From Nitrosopumilus sp. (GTDB lineage: Archaea; Thermoproteota; Nitrososphaeria; Nitrososphaerales; Nitrosopumilaceae), in NCBI RefSeq assembly GCF_025699255.1, contig NZ_JAILWA010000004.1:45834-109833 (forward strand): a DNA stretch of 64,000 nt, written 5' to 3'. This document shows, one piece after another, positions 8,747 to 17,859 of the stretch. The stretch's first letter is position 1. Each line of letters starts with the position of its first letter. Below the pieces are notes generated by a model. It was not told the origin of the DNA. It made no database searches and saw only the letters and a program-made list of their open reading frames with translations. Position numbers and translations under genes: made by a program.

Positions 8747-10012
8747 TTATACAGTAATTTCATCATTTACTGCAGGTGAAAATGTCTCTAGACCAAATTG
8801 TTCATGAATTTCCTTGGCAAACATCTCACAAGATTCCGTATCTCCATGAACAGTACATACTTTGGGATTTCCTTTAATTTTTTTGATCATATCAAATAGC
8901 TCTTTTCTATCTGCATGACCCGAAAATTGAAATTGTTTTACTTCAGCTGATACTTTTAGATCTTTACCTCTAGTTGAAACCATTCCCGTATCTAGCAATT
9001 TTTTGCCTGGTGTTCCTTCTCCTTGATAAGAAACGAGTGCTATTCCATTTTTACTATCAAACGATAATTGTTGTAAATAGTATACAGCATTTCCACCTAC
9101 TAACATTCCTGCAGGAGAAATTACAACACATGGTTCTTCCATTGCTCTTTTTCTTTCAGTATGTTCTCTAATTGATGTTGCACTTTTGATAGCATCTGAA
9201 AATACTTTTGGATCTCTCAAATAATCTGGATGTTTAAACATTATTTCATTGACTTTCAGTGCCATCCCATCCATGATAATTCTATGTTTAAAGTTTGAAC
9301 TTCTTAAAATACAAGCAATTTCTTGAGAACGCTCAACTGAAAATGATGGAATAAATAATGTTCCTTTTCTATCCATCACTTCATTTGCAAATTCTATTAG
9401 TTCTCTTTCTGATTCTTTTCTTGGTTTTTGTTCTGTCTTTGCATAAGTGCTTTCAGTAATTAACAAATCAATTTCTCCAACATCCAAATCCATTTCTCGT
9501 AACATTCTTGAACCATTTGTTTTGATATCTCCTGTATAGAAAAGACGTTTTTTCTCGGATTCTACTAACACTGTACTCCCACCTATCACATGACCTGATT
9601 CTCTTAATTCAAAGGTAGCATTTCCTTTGGTAACTTTTTGTTTAAATCCGATCTCTTTTGCATTTTTCATCATATTATTTACTTCAGGAAGATCAAATGG
9701 ATGGGCATTTTTTTCAATTTTTAGCATATCTTCAATTAATAACTTTGAAAGATCAAATGTAGGTGGAGTTGCGTATACATCTGTATTCCCGCTAACAAAA
9801 AGAGATGGAACATTTCCTGAGTGGTCCAGATGAGCATGAGTAATTATTATTGCATCCAAATCTTTTGGTTTGACATGAAGTGGATATTGTGGTGGCGTAC
9901 CTCTTCGTCCAAACATTACCCCATAATCTAATAGTAATTTAGTCCCATTACAATCAACTAAAAACCCTGATCTGCCAACCTCATTAGCAGCTCCTAAAAC
10001 TTTAACATTCAA
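8747..10012 (-). CDS. Beta-CASP metallo-beta-lactamase ribonuclease (aCPSF2-like)
   Basis: 421 aa. Metal-binding motifs appear in order: THAHLDH (motif 2), SGHVIGGS, TGDIKTNGS, then the beta-CASP parts with FSGHADR and a terminal VHGD. There is no N-terminal KH region, so it fits the shorter aCPSF2-type archaeal enzymes rather than aCPSF1/FttA. The family processes or degrades RNA as an endo- or 5'-3' exoribonuclease. The start is an ATG about 110 bp from the divergent small-protein gene at 10126. Confidence 0.9.
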   Translation of the reverse strand: MNVKVLGAANEVGRSGFLVDCNGTKLLLDYGVMFGRRGTPPQYPLHVKPKDLDAIIITHAHLDHSGNVPSLFVSGNTDVYATPPTFDLSKLLIEDMLKIEKNAHPFDLPEVNNMMKNAKEIGFKQKVTKGNATFELRESGHVIGGSTVLVESEKKRLFYTGDIKTNGSRMLREMDLDVGEIDLLITESTYAKTEQKPRKESERELIEFANEVMDRKGTLFIPSFSVERSQEIACILRSSNFKHRIIMDGMALKVNEIMFKHPDYLRDPKVFSDAIKSATSIREHTERKRAMEEPCVVISPAGMLVGGNAVYYLQQLSFDSKNGIALVSYQGEGTPGKKLLDTGMVSTRGKDLKVSAEVKQFQFSGHADRKELFDMIKKIKGNPKVCTVHGDTESCEMFAKEIHEQFGLETFSPAVNDEITV

Positions 10013-10055
10013 GAATTATGATGAATTTTTATCTACGTTAAAACCTTCTCTGAAG

Positions 10056-10125
10056 CGATCCGATCATTATGCCTTTCATAGAATCTACAAAAGCTTTAAT
10101 TAGTGTAAGCTAAGATTCGATCGTC
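10056..10125 (+). promoter_or_regulatory. Promoter of the 70-aa protein with double GATC element
   Basis: GATCCGATC at 10057-10065 precedes a TATA-like box (tttaatta, 10095-10102), which is about 27 bp from the predicted transcription start next to the ATG at 10126. The GATC-to-TATA spacing (33 and 38 bp) partly matches the spacing seen at amo-region promoters. Confidence 0.45.
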
Positions 10126-10338
10126 ATGGGAAGAAGCTTCCAAGAATGGTTAGGACAACAAGATCAAGCCGTCGTCGCTAAAACACGTGCAGGTGACGAA
10201 GCAAACAAACCACTCCTAAACCAAATTAACTGGATTTGGGTTAACAATCTGATGAATCAGAAAGCAGACCTTAATCCTTCTTCAGCAGAACTACTTGACT
10301 GGGTTACTTCTGGTCAAATAGATGCAATGAGAAAATAA
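10126..10338 (+). CDS. Small conserved hypothetical protein, probably highly expressed
   Basis: 70 aa, soluble, slightly basic, Trp-containing and mostly helical by eye (FQEWLGQQDQAVVAKTR, ELLDWVTSGQIDAMRK). No motif recognised. Strong expression is inferred from a well-placed TATA box with near-leaderless start, a GATC-containing upstream region, and a hairpin plus T-run directly after the stop. It sits next to a ferredoxin gene with similar promoter architecture. Confidence 0.75.
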   Translation: MGRSFQEWLGQQDQAVVAKTRAGDEANKPLLNQINWIWVNNLMNQKADLNPSSAELLDWVTSGQIDAMRK

Positions 10339-10365
10339 ACGTGCAAGACACGTTATCTTTTTGTT
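10338..10365 (+). terminator. Hairpin terminator after the 70-aa gene
   Basis: Perfect 6-bp inverted repeat AACGTG-CAAGA-CACGTT (10338-10354) overlapping the stop, followed by a T-rich tract. Archaea terminate at T-runs; the hairpin may stabilise the 3' end. Confidence 0.6.
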
Positions 10366-10478
10366 TTTTAATTTTTTAGTCTAAACTCTGTGCATGTTTT
10401 TTGCATCGATCATTTTCATAACAGGGTTATGAATTTCAATCATGGTTTAAATAGTCACCAACCATTCTTAATTTTGTA

Positions 10479-10781
10479 ATGCCAATAGCAATACTTCCAG
10501 ACATTGATGAACAAAGATGTATCGGATGTGCACTATGTGTAGAAATCTGTACAACTCTTGGTCCAGATGTCCTTAGAGTAAAACCAGTTGAAGGCTGGAA
10601 GAGAGGTAAAGCATTTGTCTTCTACCCAGAAAGATGTATTTCTGATGGTGCATGCATCGGTGTATGCCCAACAAAATCAATCTTTTGGATGAGACCAATG
10701 AATTACACAGCTGGACAACCAGTACCTCTTCACAAAAACGGTATCTTCATCAAAGGTTGGGCAGAAGACGCTGCATTATAA
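10479..10781 (+). CDS. 4Fe-4S dicluster ferredoxin
   Basis: 100 aa. First cluster motif is CIGCALCVEIC (CxxCxxCxxxC) at residues ~13-23. The second is CISDGACIGVCP near residue 47-58, with CxxxxxCxxxC spacing, so the second centre may be ligated differently. A short C-terminal extension rich in aromatic residues follows. It is a soluble low-potential electron carrier. The TATA box (tttaaata, 10446-10453) predicts a start about 3 nt before the ATG, and GATC lies at 10408. Stand-alone gene. Confidence 0.92.
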   Translation: MPIAILPDIDEQRCIGCALCVEICTTLGPDVLRVKPVEGWKRGKAFVFYPERCISDGACIGVCPTKSIFWMRPMNYTAGQPVPLHKNGIFIKGWAEDAAL

Positions 10782-10871
10782 GCAGAATCTTTTAGCACAT
10801 TCTTTTTTCTTATTTTTAATTTTCAAAATGTATCTGTGATCATTTTTTCTAGTATGATTTTAAATCTTAAA

Positions 10872-12392
10872 TCATGCAGATTTTTTCTTTATCTCTTTAG
10901 GCAATTTCTTTGTAAAATATTTTAGAAACTCATCTTCTTTGTCATATCTAATCTCTATAAATTTATTATTTTCAAAGAATTTTTTCCATGTCTTTTCAAA
11001 TTCTAGAAATTCTTGAGGTTCAAAATTTATTCTTGCTGTCTCATGATGTGCTGCAGGAAAAATATCAGATATCTCAATTGGTATTAATCCCAAATGTGGA
11101 TTGTATTGACAAACTTGCAATTCATCAAAATCTTTGAGTTTTTTTGAAAGATTTACAAATTGATGTGACAGATATCCTGGTTTTGTTGATGATTCTTTTG
11201 TAACAAGTAATTTCTTTTTCTTTGATTTGAATTCTCTTACAATTTTGTGAAATGACTGAACTTCAGGTCTATATTGATCTTCTTTATCGTATAGAAAAAT
11301 TGCCTTTTCTTTGAATTTTGGTGTACCAACTTTTAAAAATTCTACATTTTCTGTCATCACTTCTATCATTTCATATAGCTTTGGATGGGCTCTTGCCTTT
11401 TTGATGACATATTCCCATAATCTTCCTTCATGAATAGCCTGTTTGACCTTTTCCACCTCTAATTTTATTGCGTAAAGGTTATGAATTGCCAATTCATTGA
11501 TTTTTTCAGTTTGTTCCAATTGACGTAATTCATCAGGAGTATATTTTGAACAAATCTCACAATTACATGGAAAAAACACAATGTCTGACAAATAACGTGT
11601 TCCGTCTTCTGTGATGTATCTATCTTGTTTTGCATATAGCATATACGATGCAGAATCAAATGTATCACATCCTAACGCAACAGCAAAGGGAATAGTTAAT
11701 GGATGTCCTGCACCAAATAGATGCAAAGGAATGTTGTGTGGAATCTGTTTTTTGGCTGCTACAATCATCTGAGCTAATAATTTGTATTCATATGACTCCA
11801 TAAACTCAACAGGACTGCCCAATGCTAACATCTTGTATCCAATCTTAACTAGATTCTTTGTTGATTTTGCAACAAGATCAAAATGTTCTCCGCCCTGAAT
11901 TGGTCCAATCCATATCTGTCCGTTATCTTCACTATCATCAAGTGTCTGTTTACAAACTTCTAAGGTGTGTTTGACATATGCTTCTGCTTTTTTAATTGGA
12001 AGTCCGAATCCTGTTGGTTTATCAAGTGGTATGGCAAAATCTGTCATTATTCCTTTTTCAAAATCTGCCATCTCTTTTGGTAAAACTGGAACGTCACCAT
12101 ATTCTAATACTTGATATCCTCCAGAATCTGTCATTATTCCTCTGTCATAATCAATAATTTTATGAATTCCTTTTTTGATTGCCTTTTCACCATAACTGTT
12201 TCTTGTTATGTATGCATTTGTAATTACTAAATCAAATCCAATTTCTTTAATTTTTTTTGAAGGAATAGTTTGTTTTACTGGGTGAATTACTGGAACATAT
12301 GCTGGTGTCTCAATCTTTCCATGATTTGTTTCAATCATACCTATCCTACCAGCTAAATCTGTCTTTGAAATCTCAAACAAGTAATTTCTCAA
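10872..12392 (-). CDS. tgtA: Archaeal tRNA-guanine transglycosylase (archaeosine synthesis)
   Basis: 506 aa, TTG start. The TGT core shows DSGGYQ with the catalytic Asp region, the substrate-pocket motif IGPIQGG, and a zinc site CNCEIC near residue 280. It exchanges guanine-15 of the tRNA D-loop for preQ0, the first step to archaeosine. A roughly 190-residue C-terminal extension fits the archaeal subgroup. The 19-bp gap to the Fap7-like gene suggests they are co-transcribed. Confidence 0.93.
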   Translation of the reverse strand: MRNYLFEISKTDLAGRIGMIETNHGKIETPAYVPVIHPVKQTIPSKKIKEIGFDLVITNAYITRNSYGEKAIKKGIHKIIDYDRGIMTDSGGYQVLEYGDVPVLPKEMADFEKGIMTDFAIPLDKPTGFGLPIKKAEAYVKHTLEVCKQTLDDSEDNGQIWIGPIQGGEHFDLVAKSTKNLVKIGYKMLALGSPVEFMESYEYKLLAQMIVAAKKQIPHNIPLHLFGAGHPLTIPFAVALGCDTFDSASYMLYAKQDRYITEDGTRYLSDIVFFPCNCEICSKYTPDELRQLEQTEKINELAIHNLYAIKLEVEKVKQAIHEGRLWEYVIKKARAHPKLYEMIEVMTENVEFLKVGTPKFKEKAIFLYDKEDQYRPEVQSFHKIVREFKSKKKKLLVTKESSTKPGYLSHQFVNLSKKLKDFDELQVCQYNPHLGLIPIEISDIFPAAHHETARINFEPQEFLEFEKTWKKFFENNKFIEIRYDKEDEFLKYFTKKLPKEIKKKSA

Positions 12393-12411
12393 ATTAAAAG
12401 GTGTTATTTAA

Positions 12412-12960
12412 TCAATCAACAAAAAACTTTTTCAAATCATTCCTATTCGTAACCAGTTCTAACCAATCTACATCCTCCCCCTGAAGATTTCCTAAAATAA
12501 TTGATTCTATTTTGTTTACCACGTCTTGAATCTCTTTACCAGTTACATTAATCTGAAAAGTCTTCTCGTTAAATTGATTAATTGAATTGTGTGTAATCAC
12601 CCCTAAAATTTCACTTCCTGTATTTTCCTTACTTTTTTTATCTGAATATTCACGTTGTTTGTAAACTTGGATTAAATCATATGGGCTACGTCGCAAAACT
12701 ATTGCTGTTTTTACTTGTTCTTTATCTAAAACATATGGGGCCAAATGTCCTACTATAATACAATCAGAAGAAATTTCTTGTTTTAAAATTTCTTTTAACT
12801 TTTCAGTATCTACATCATTTGATTCATTATTTTTTTCAAATAGCCCTGAATTCTTTGCAATTTGATTAATATCTATAATTTTTAACTGCAATTTTTTTGC
12901 AAGTTCTTTTGAAATGGTGTGCTTGCCTACTCCTGGATTACCTGTAATGACTATTGACAT
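12412..12960 (-). CDS. Fap7/AK6-like adenylate kinase-type NTPase
   Basis: 182 aa. P-loop GNPGVGKHT at the N-terminus, then IIDINQIAK and VGHLAPY resembling the AMP-site and Walker-B region of adenylate kinase isoenzyme 6 / Fap7. The family acts in small-subunit ribosome maturation and has adenylate kinase activity. Its ATG overlaps the likely TATA element used by the divergent GTPase gene. Confidence 0.8.
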   Translation of the reverse strand: MSIVITGNPGVGKHTISKELAKKLQLKIIDINQIAKNSGLFEKNNESNDVDTEKLKEILKQEISSDCIIVGHLAPYVLDKEQVKTAIVLRRSPYDLIQVYKQREYSDKKSKENTGSEILGVITHNSINQFNEKTFQINVTGKEIQDVVNKIESIILGNLQGEDVDWLELVTNRNDLKKFFVD

Positions 12961-12990
12961 ATAATGAATTTGTAAGGAGGTGATTAAACG
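12958..12990 (+). promoter_or_regulatory. TATA box and perfect Shine-Dalgarno-like sequence before YchF-like gene
   Basis: catataat (12958-12965) predicts a start near 12988. GGAGGTGATT at 12976-12985 is a full anti-16S match but lies 48 bp before the TTG start at 13033. An in-frame ATT codon at 12991 sits 6 nt after it and would add 14 residues. Confidence 0.4.
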
Positions 12991-13032
12991 ATTTCTGCAA
13001 TACTAATAAGTAGAATTGGATTTTTCACATTA

Positions 13033-14220
13033 TTGCAAATTGGTTTATTGGGTAAAGCAAATGTAGGGAAATCTACCTTCTTCTCAGCAGCAACTGAAAC
13101 TCCTGTACCATCAGGAAACTTTCCATTTACAACAATTGAGCCAAATATAGGAGTTGCATACGTGAAAGCAGATTGTGCTTGTAAACATTTTGATATCAAA
13201 CATGATAATGAATTATGTGTAAATGGAACTAGATTCATTCCAGTCAAGCTAATTGACGTTGCTGGACTAGTTCCTGGCGCGCATGAAGGAAAAGGATTAG
13301 GAAATCAATTCCTTGATGATGCAAGACAAGCTGAAGTTTTAATTCATGTTGTTGATATTGCTGGAACCACTGATATTCAAGGACAACCTGTACCGCCTGG
13401 AACTCATAACCCCTTAGAAGATGTTGTCTTTGTTCAAGATGAATTTGATCAATGGTTTGCAGATATTTTGAAAAGAGAATGGGATAAAATAACTCGTGAA
13501 ATAGATCAAAAGCGTGCAAAACTCACTGATGGAATTGCAAAAAGATTTTCTGGGTTGGGAATTAAAGATTTTCAAGTTCAAGAAATTCTTCAAAGGTTGG
13601 GATTTATGGCTAAAAATCCTAAGGAATGGGAAGATGTAGACATTGAAACTTTTGTTAAAGAATTGAGAAAAAGTACAAAACCTATGATTATTGCTGCAAA
13701 CAAAGCTGATCTATGTCAAGATCTAGATATCCTAAAAAAAATTTCAGATATTGTTATTCCATGTAGTGCTGAAACTGAATTATTATTACGAAAAGCATCA
13801 AAAGCTGGTATTGTAAATTATTCATCTGGCGATGAAGGATTTACCGTTGTTGATGGAAAAGAAATCCCCCTACCTCAACAAAAAGCTCTTGAACTTGTAA
13901 AATCTGTTTTTTCAAAGATCCCTTCTACTGGAATCCAAAAAATACTAAACACTGCAGTTTTTGATTCTCTAAAATTTATTGTAGTGTATCCTGTTGAAGA
14001 CGAGACAAAATTGACCAATAAAGATGGAATTATTTTGCCTGATACAAAATTAATTCCACAAGATTCCACCGCTAAAGATTTGGCAAGCTTGATTCATGCC
14101 GACATTGCAAAGGGATTCTTACATGCAATTGACTGTAAGACAAAACAACGGATTAGTGGTGATCAAAAACTAAAAAATGGCGACGTCATCAAAATTGTTT
14201 CAACTCTAAGTCATGGATAA
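13033..14220 (+). CDS. YchF/OLA1-like GTPase with TGS domain
   Basis: 395 aa. G1 motif GKANVGKS, G3 DVAGLVPGAHEGKGLG, G4 as NKAD, and a C-terminal TGS-type domain (residues ~300-395). The family binds the ribosome and acts as a translation-associated ATPase/GTPase. The chosen start is TTG 13033 because GLLGKANVGKS then begins where family members normally do. An ATT at 12991 preceded by a perfect SD is an alternative. Its last 8 bases overlap one possible start of kae1. Confidence 0.88.
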   Translation: MQIGLLGKANVGKSTFFSAATETPVPSGNFPFTTIEPNIGVAYVKADCACKHFDIKHDNELCVNGTRFIPVKLIDVAGLVPGAHEGKGLGNQFLDDARQAEVLIHVVDIAGTTDIQGQPVPPGTHNPLEDVVFVQDEFDQWFADILKREWDKITREIDQKRAKLTDGIAKRFSGLGIKDFQVQEILQRLGFMAKNPKEWEDVDIETFVKELRKSTKPMIIAANKADLCQDLDILKKISDIVIPCSAETELLLRKASKAGIVNYSSGDEGFTVVDGKEIPLPQQKALELVKSVFSKIPSTGIQKILNTAVFDSLKFIVVYPVEDETKLTNKDGIILPDTKLIPQDSTAKDLASLIHADIAKGFLHAIDCKTKQRISGDQKLKNGDVIKIVSTLSHG

Positions 14221-14221
14221 T

Positions 14222-15205
14222 ATGTTAGGCCTTGGAATTGAAAGCACAGCTCACACATTTTCATGTGCTATTATAGAAAAAAAAGGAAAAAAAGGCAAAA
14301 TATTATCTGATGTTAGAAAAATCTATCGTCCTGAAGAAGGTGAAGGAATTCATCCACGTGAAGCCTCTAGACATCATATTGATAATAGTTCTATTGTTTT
14401 ATCTGACTGTCTTAAAGAAGCAAACGTTTCAATCACTGATTTAGACATTGTTTCATATGCAGCTGGCCCTGGTTTGGGTCCTTGCTTACGAGTTGGTGCT
14501 GTAGTTGCAAGATCTTTATCATCATTTTACAAAATTCCAATCTATCCAGTTAATCATGCAATTGGACATATTGAATTAGGAAAGTTGCTAACTGGAGCAA
14601 CTAATCCATTGGTACTTTTAGTATCTGGAGGACATACAATGCTTTTGGCATTTTTAAATAAACAATGGAGAGTTTTTGGTGAAACCTTGGATATTACATT
14701 GGGTCAATTGCTTGATCAATTCGGACGATCAATTGGATATGCTTCCCCTTGTGGAAAAAATATAGAAGAATTGGCAACTACATCTTCAAATTATGTTACC
14801 TTACCTTATTCTGTAAAAGGAAATGACGTATCTTTTTCTGGATTATTATCTGCCACAAAATCTGTTGCCTTGAAAAGTAAAGAAGATGCATGCTATTCAC
14901 TCCAAGAAACTGCATTTGCAATGATTAGTGAAGCAGTTGAACGTGCATTATCTTTTACAAGAAAAAAAGAGTTAATGATTGTAGGTGGAGTTGCAGCAAA
15001 CAAACGATTATCAGAAATGCTACAAGATGTTTGTAAGAGACATGGCTGTGGTTTTTTCGTTGTACCATTAAGATATGCGGGTGATTGTGGAAGTCAAATT
15101 TGTTGGACTGGTTTATTGGAATCTCAAATTAAAGAAGGCGTTTCTTTAAAAGATACTTTTGTGACTCAGTCTTGGAGATTAGATTCTGTTAAGGTAGATT
15201 ATTGA
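14222..15205 (+). CDS. kae1: KEOPS subunit Kae1 (TsaD), tRNA t6A synthase
   Basis: About 327 aa from ATG 14222; ATG 14213 (8-bp overlap with the GTPase) is possible. ASKHA-fold features are present: GIESTAHTF at the N-terminus, HPREASRHH, the metal-binding NHAIGH pair, VSGGHT, and VGGVAANKRL. The enzyme transfers threonylcarbamoyl to A37 of ANN-decoding tRNAs. The kinase partner Bud32 follows 350 bp downstream, separated by one opposite-strand small gene; Pcc1 is elsewhere in the window (37619). Confidence 0.95.
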   Translation: MLGLGIESTAHTFSCAIIEKKGKKGKILSDVRKIYRPEEGEGIHPREASRHHIDNSSIVLSDCLKEANVSITDLDIVSYAAGPGLGPCLRVGAVVARSLSSFYKIPIYPVNHAIGHIELGKLLTGATNPLVLLVSGGHTMLLAFLNKQWRVFGETLDITLGQLLDQFGRSIGYASPCGKNIEELATTSSNYVTLPYSVKGNDVSFSGLLSATKSVALKSKEDACYSLQETAFAMISEAVERALSFTRKKELMIVGGVAANKRLSEMLQDVCKRHGCGFFVVPLRYAGDCGSQICWTGLLESQIKEGVSLKDTFVTQSWRLDSVKVDY

Positions 15206-15525
15206 TTTTTGTTTTCACTGATAGTTTGATCAATGATCTTTACCCAGCTTTTTGTATTAAAAACTCCAAATTTGTAAGTTTGTTCTCCTTCATCTGTTTT
15301 TGCTGTAAAACAAACTTTTTTCATTAACAAGCCTTCTTTCCATGTTTTTGTAATTTTATCTAACGAAATATCCAAGATTGTTTCTCCAAAATGTTTTGAA
15401 AAATCCATAATCCTTGCATTTGTTTTGTCAAATGCTATCCTCTTATTTGTTAATGTTAAAATTCCTGCTCCTAATTTGTCTTCGCTACAATCTTCCTGCT
15501 TTATCCTTTTTTCTCCTTCATCCAT
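15199..15525 (-). CDS. Hypothetical PH/GRAM-like small protein
   Basis: 108 aa. The pattern AGILTLTNKRIAFDK followed by FGETILDISLDKITKTWKEG resembles the GRAM / bacterial PH-like fold (strand, TNKRI turn, DISLDKI). No membrane segment. It is inserted on the opposite strand between kae1 and bud32, overlapping the kae1 stop by 7 bp, so it is an independent transcript. Function unknown. Confidence 0.65.
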   Translation of the reverse strand: MDEGEKRIKQEDCSEDKLGAGILTLTNKRIAFDKTNARIMDFSKHFGETILDISLDKITKTWKEGLLMKKVCFTAKTDEGEQTYKFGVFNTKSWVKIIDQTISENKNQ

Positions 15526-15556
15526 GATTGACTTTTATTGAATTCCTCAGGATATA

Positions 15557-16183
15557 ATGTTAATGAAATTACTTAAGAAAGGAGCTGAAGCTGATATCTA
15601 TCAAACTAAATGGCAAAATTCTAAAGCAATTTTAAAAATAAGGAAAATTAAAAGATACCGAAATTTTTCACTTGATTCAAAAATTCGTAAACAAAGAACA
15701 ATCAAAGAATCTCAAATGCTTTCACTTGTAAAATCATATGGTATACCTACTCCACTTGTTTATTTTGTAAATCTAGATAAAACTTCAATAATAATGCAAG
15801 AAATCTCTGGGAAACCAATTCATGATTTACCTGAACGAAAAATAATTGAATTGTCAAAAGAGATTGGAAAATTAGTTGGGAAATTACACAAGAACGGAAT
15901 AATGCATGGAGATTTGACAACCTCAAATTTTATTTTGTTTCAAAATAAAGTATATGTCATTGATTTTGGGTTATCTCAGATTTCAATTAAACCTGAAGAT
16001 CACGCTGTTGATTTGAGATTAATTAAAGAAATTCTTAATAGTGCACATGCAAAAATTATGATTCCGTCATGGAAAAACTTCCTTTATGGATACAAATCTA
16101 TTGTAGGCGATGCCTATTATAGAAAAATAACTAAACTAGTTTCAGATATTGAAAGTCGTGGTCGATATGCACAAGTCGTATGA
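15557..16183 (+). CDS. bud32: KEOPS kinase subunit Bud32
   Basis: 208 aa minimal protein kinase. GAEADIY corresponds to the P-loop, KIRKIKRYR to the Lys region, HGDLTTSNF to the catalytic loop, and VIDFGLS to the DFG metal site. The C-terminal DHAVDLRLIKE is typical of Bud32. It acts as the ATPase that activates Kae1 in t6A synthesis. It is a stand-alone gene here, not fused to kae1 as in many euryarchaea. The end overlaps the ITPase gene. Confidence 0.94.
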   Translation: MLMKLLKKGAEADIYQTKWQNSKAILKIRKIKRYRNFSLDSKIRKQRTIKESQMLSLVKSYGIPTPLVYFVNLDKTSIIMQEISGKPIHDLPERKIIELSKEIGKLVGKLHKNGIMHGDLTTSNFILFQNKVYVIDFGLSQISIKPEDHAVDLRLIKEILNSAHAKIMIPSWKNFLYGYKSIVGDAYYRKITKLVSDIESRGRYAQVV

Positions 16184-16721
16184 TCTATATTTTGTATCTT
16201 CCAACAAGCACAAATTTCTTGAAGCCCAAAGCATTCTAAATCTTCATGGGATTAATCTTAGATTTTTAAAATCTAATTTGAAAGAACTTCAATCTCATTC
16301 ACTACAAAAAATTGCACTGGCAAAAGCAAAAGATGCATTTTCTAAATTCCATAAACCTGTAATCATTGAAGATGATGGATTGTTTATTGATTCAATAGAA
16401 GGATTTCCAGGTCCATACTCTTCTTATGTTTTTAAAACAATTGGAAATAAAGGCATTCTCAATTTGTTAAATAATAAAAGAAAAGCAAAATTTGTTTCAA
16501 TAATTACTTATTGTGATAAAACAACTCTCAAATCTTTTCAAGGACAACTTTGTGGAAAAATTTCTAAAACTCAAAAAGGAAAAGGTTGGGGATATGACCC
16601 AATTTTCATTCCAAACAATTCAACAAAAACATTTGCTGTCATGAATAATAAAAATAAAATCTCTCATAGATATATTGCACTCAAAAAATTTTCTAAATGG
16701 TATTTACGTAAGAAGGAATAA
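16167..16721 (+). CDS. XTP/dITP pyrophosphatase (RdgB/HAM1 family)
   Basis: About 184 aa. Start at ATG 16167, overlapping bud32 by 17 bp (an upstream TTG at 16149 would add six residues). Family motifs: FVSSNKHKFLEAQ at the N-terminus, EDDGLFIDSIEGFPGPYS in the middle, and GWGYDPIF near residue 140. It hydrolyses non-canonical purine NTPs to keep them out of nucleic acids. Its end overlaps the convergent taw1 gene by 29 bp. Confidence 0.93.
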   Translation: MHKSYDLYFVSSNKHKFLEAQSILNLHGINLRFLKSNLKELQSHSLQKIALAKAKDAFSKFHKPVIIEDDGLFIDSIEGFPGPYSSYVFKTIGNKGILNLLNNKRKAKFVSIITYCDKTTLKSFQGQLCGKISKTQKGKGWGYDPIFIPNNSTKTFAVMNNKNKISHRYIALKKFSKWYLRKKE

Positions 16722-17721
16722 AACGATCAATAAACCGTTCATTGTTTTGTAATATTGAAATCCTTGAAACAATACTTTCATCCATTACTGAAAATATTTT
16801 ACTTTGCTTTGCAATTTCTTGACTGAATTTCTTTACTTCTTCCATTTCTAACATATTATCATGTTCTAATCTATTTGTTGAACGACCAATATGCATGTAA
16901 GATTTAATTTCAATAAAATGCGGACTTGCTTTTCTGAACATTTCAGCAAAAGCTGGAATCCCTTCTTTTTGATCATTATAACCTCTAATCAAAGTAATTC
17001 GTAACACTGTCCTAGTATCCAAATTCTTTAACATGTCCAAAGTTCTATTCCATCGCTCCCAAGAGTCATCATATTTTGGCTTGTTTATTCTCATAAATGA
17101 TTCATAATCTGAAGCATTTGTTGACAAATACAATTGTGTTGGTAATGCATCTTCGTCTTGTAGTTTTTGAATCATATCTGGTTCTTGTCCATTTGTTACA
17201 AGGAAAATTGATTTTGTAGCTTCAAGTGAATTTAGATACTTGATTAATTGTGGAAGTTTAGGATACATTGTAGGTTCTCCAGATAATGAAATTGCATAAT
17301 GGCTAGGTAGTAATGATTCATCTAATCTTTGTTTATCATTTCTTGAATCTCCATAATATCCATTGATTAATTTTTTTCTTTCAGCCATTAATTTACTTAA
17401 AATTTCTTCAGGTTCTGCAACTTGTTCTGGTTCCATCTTCATTGAATCATAAAATTCCATTGGTCTCCAGCAATACACACATCTATTTTCACAATGCATT
17501 CCAGCTGGAGAAAATTCCATGCACCTGTGAGTAGAAATTCCATAAAATTTGTGTTTGTAACAACTTCCTTCATGTTTGAATGATTTTTTTGTCCAATGAC
17601 ATAATTCTACAGTAGAATGATCAGCTACACCATACTTAGCTTTTTTCAGTTGTTCTGATATTGCAGGTTTGATCTGAATTAGACCTTCATCCTCTTCAAT
17701 TGTTTCCCCAGAACAACTCAT
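16693..17721 (-). CDS. taw1: 4-demethylwyosine synthase (Taw1/TYW1), radical SAM
   Basis: 342 aa. Radical-SAM motif CENRCVYCW (CxxxCxxC) near residue 76, followed by LSGEPTMYPKL, VTNGQEP and LYLSTNASD. Archaeal Taw1 lacks the flavodoxin domain of eukaryotic TYW1, and this length fits. It uses pyruvate carbons to convert N1-methylguanosine-37 of tRNA-Phe to the tricyclic imidazopurine, giving wyosine derivatives. It faces away from the TSP3-protein genes. Confidence 0.94.
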   Translation of the reverse strand: MSCSGETIEEDEGLIQIKPAISEQLKKAKYGVADHSTVELCHWTKKSFKHEGSCYKHKFYGISTHRCMEFSPAGMHCENRCVYCWRPMEFYDSMKMEPEQVAEPEEILSKLMAERKKLINGYYGDSRNDKQRLDESLLPSHYAISLSGEPTMYPKLPQLIKYLNSLEATKSIFLVTNGQEPDMIQKLQDEDALPTQLYLSTNASDYESFMRINKPKYDDSWERWNRTLDMLKNLDTRTVLRITLIRGYNDQKEGIPAFAEMFRKASPHFIEIKSYMHIGRSTNRLEHDNMLEMEEVKKFSQEIAKQSKIFSVMDESIVSRISILQNNERFIDRFIPSYVNTI

Positions 17722-17823
17722 GAGTTCAGATCGTGTTTTGGTTTACTTAAATTGATCGAGTTTTTTGTCCAACATGGAAACTTTTCCCAAAACTTTTGAT
17801 ATTTTTAGTCGATTCTAGAGTGA

Positions 17824-17859
17824 GGTTTAATAACTGGATCCTCGACGTATTTTTAGGCT
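17824..17859 (+). promoter_or_regulatory. TATA promoter of first TSP3 gene
   Basis: tttaataa at 17826-17833 places the predicted start near 17856, four bases before the TTG start codon at 17860, consistent with a nearly leaderless message. Confidence 0.5.
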
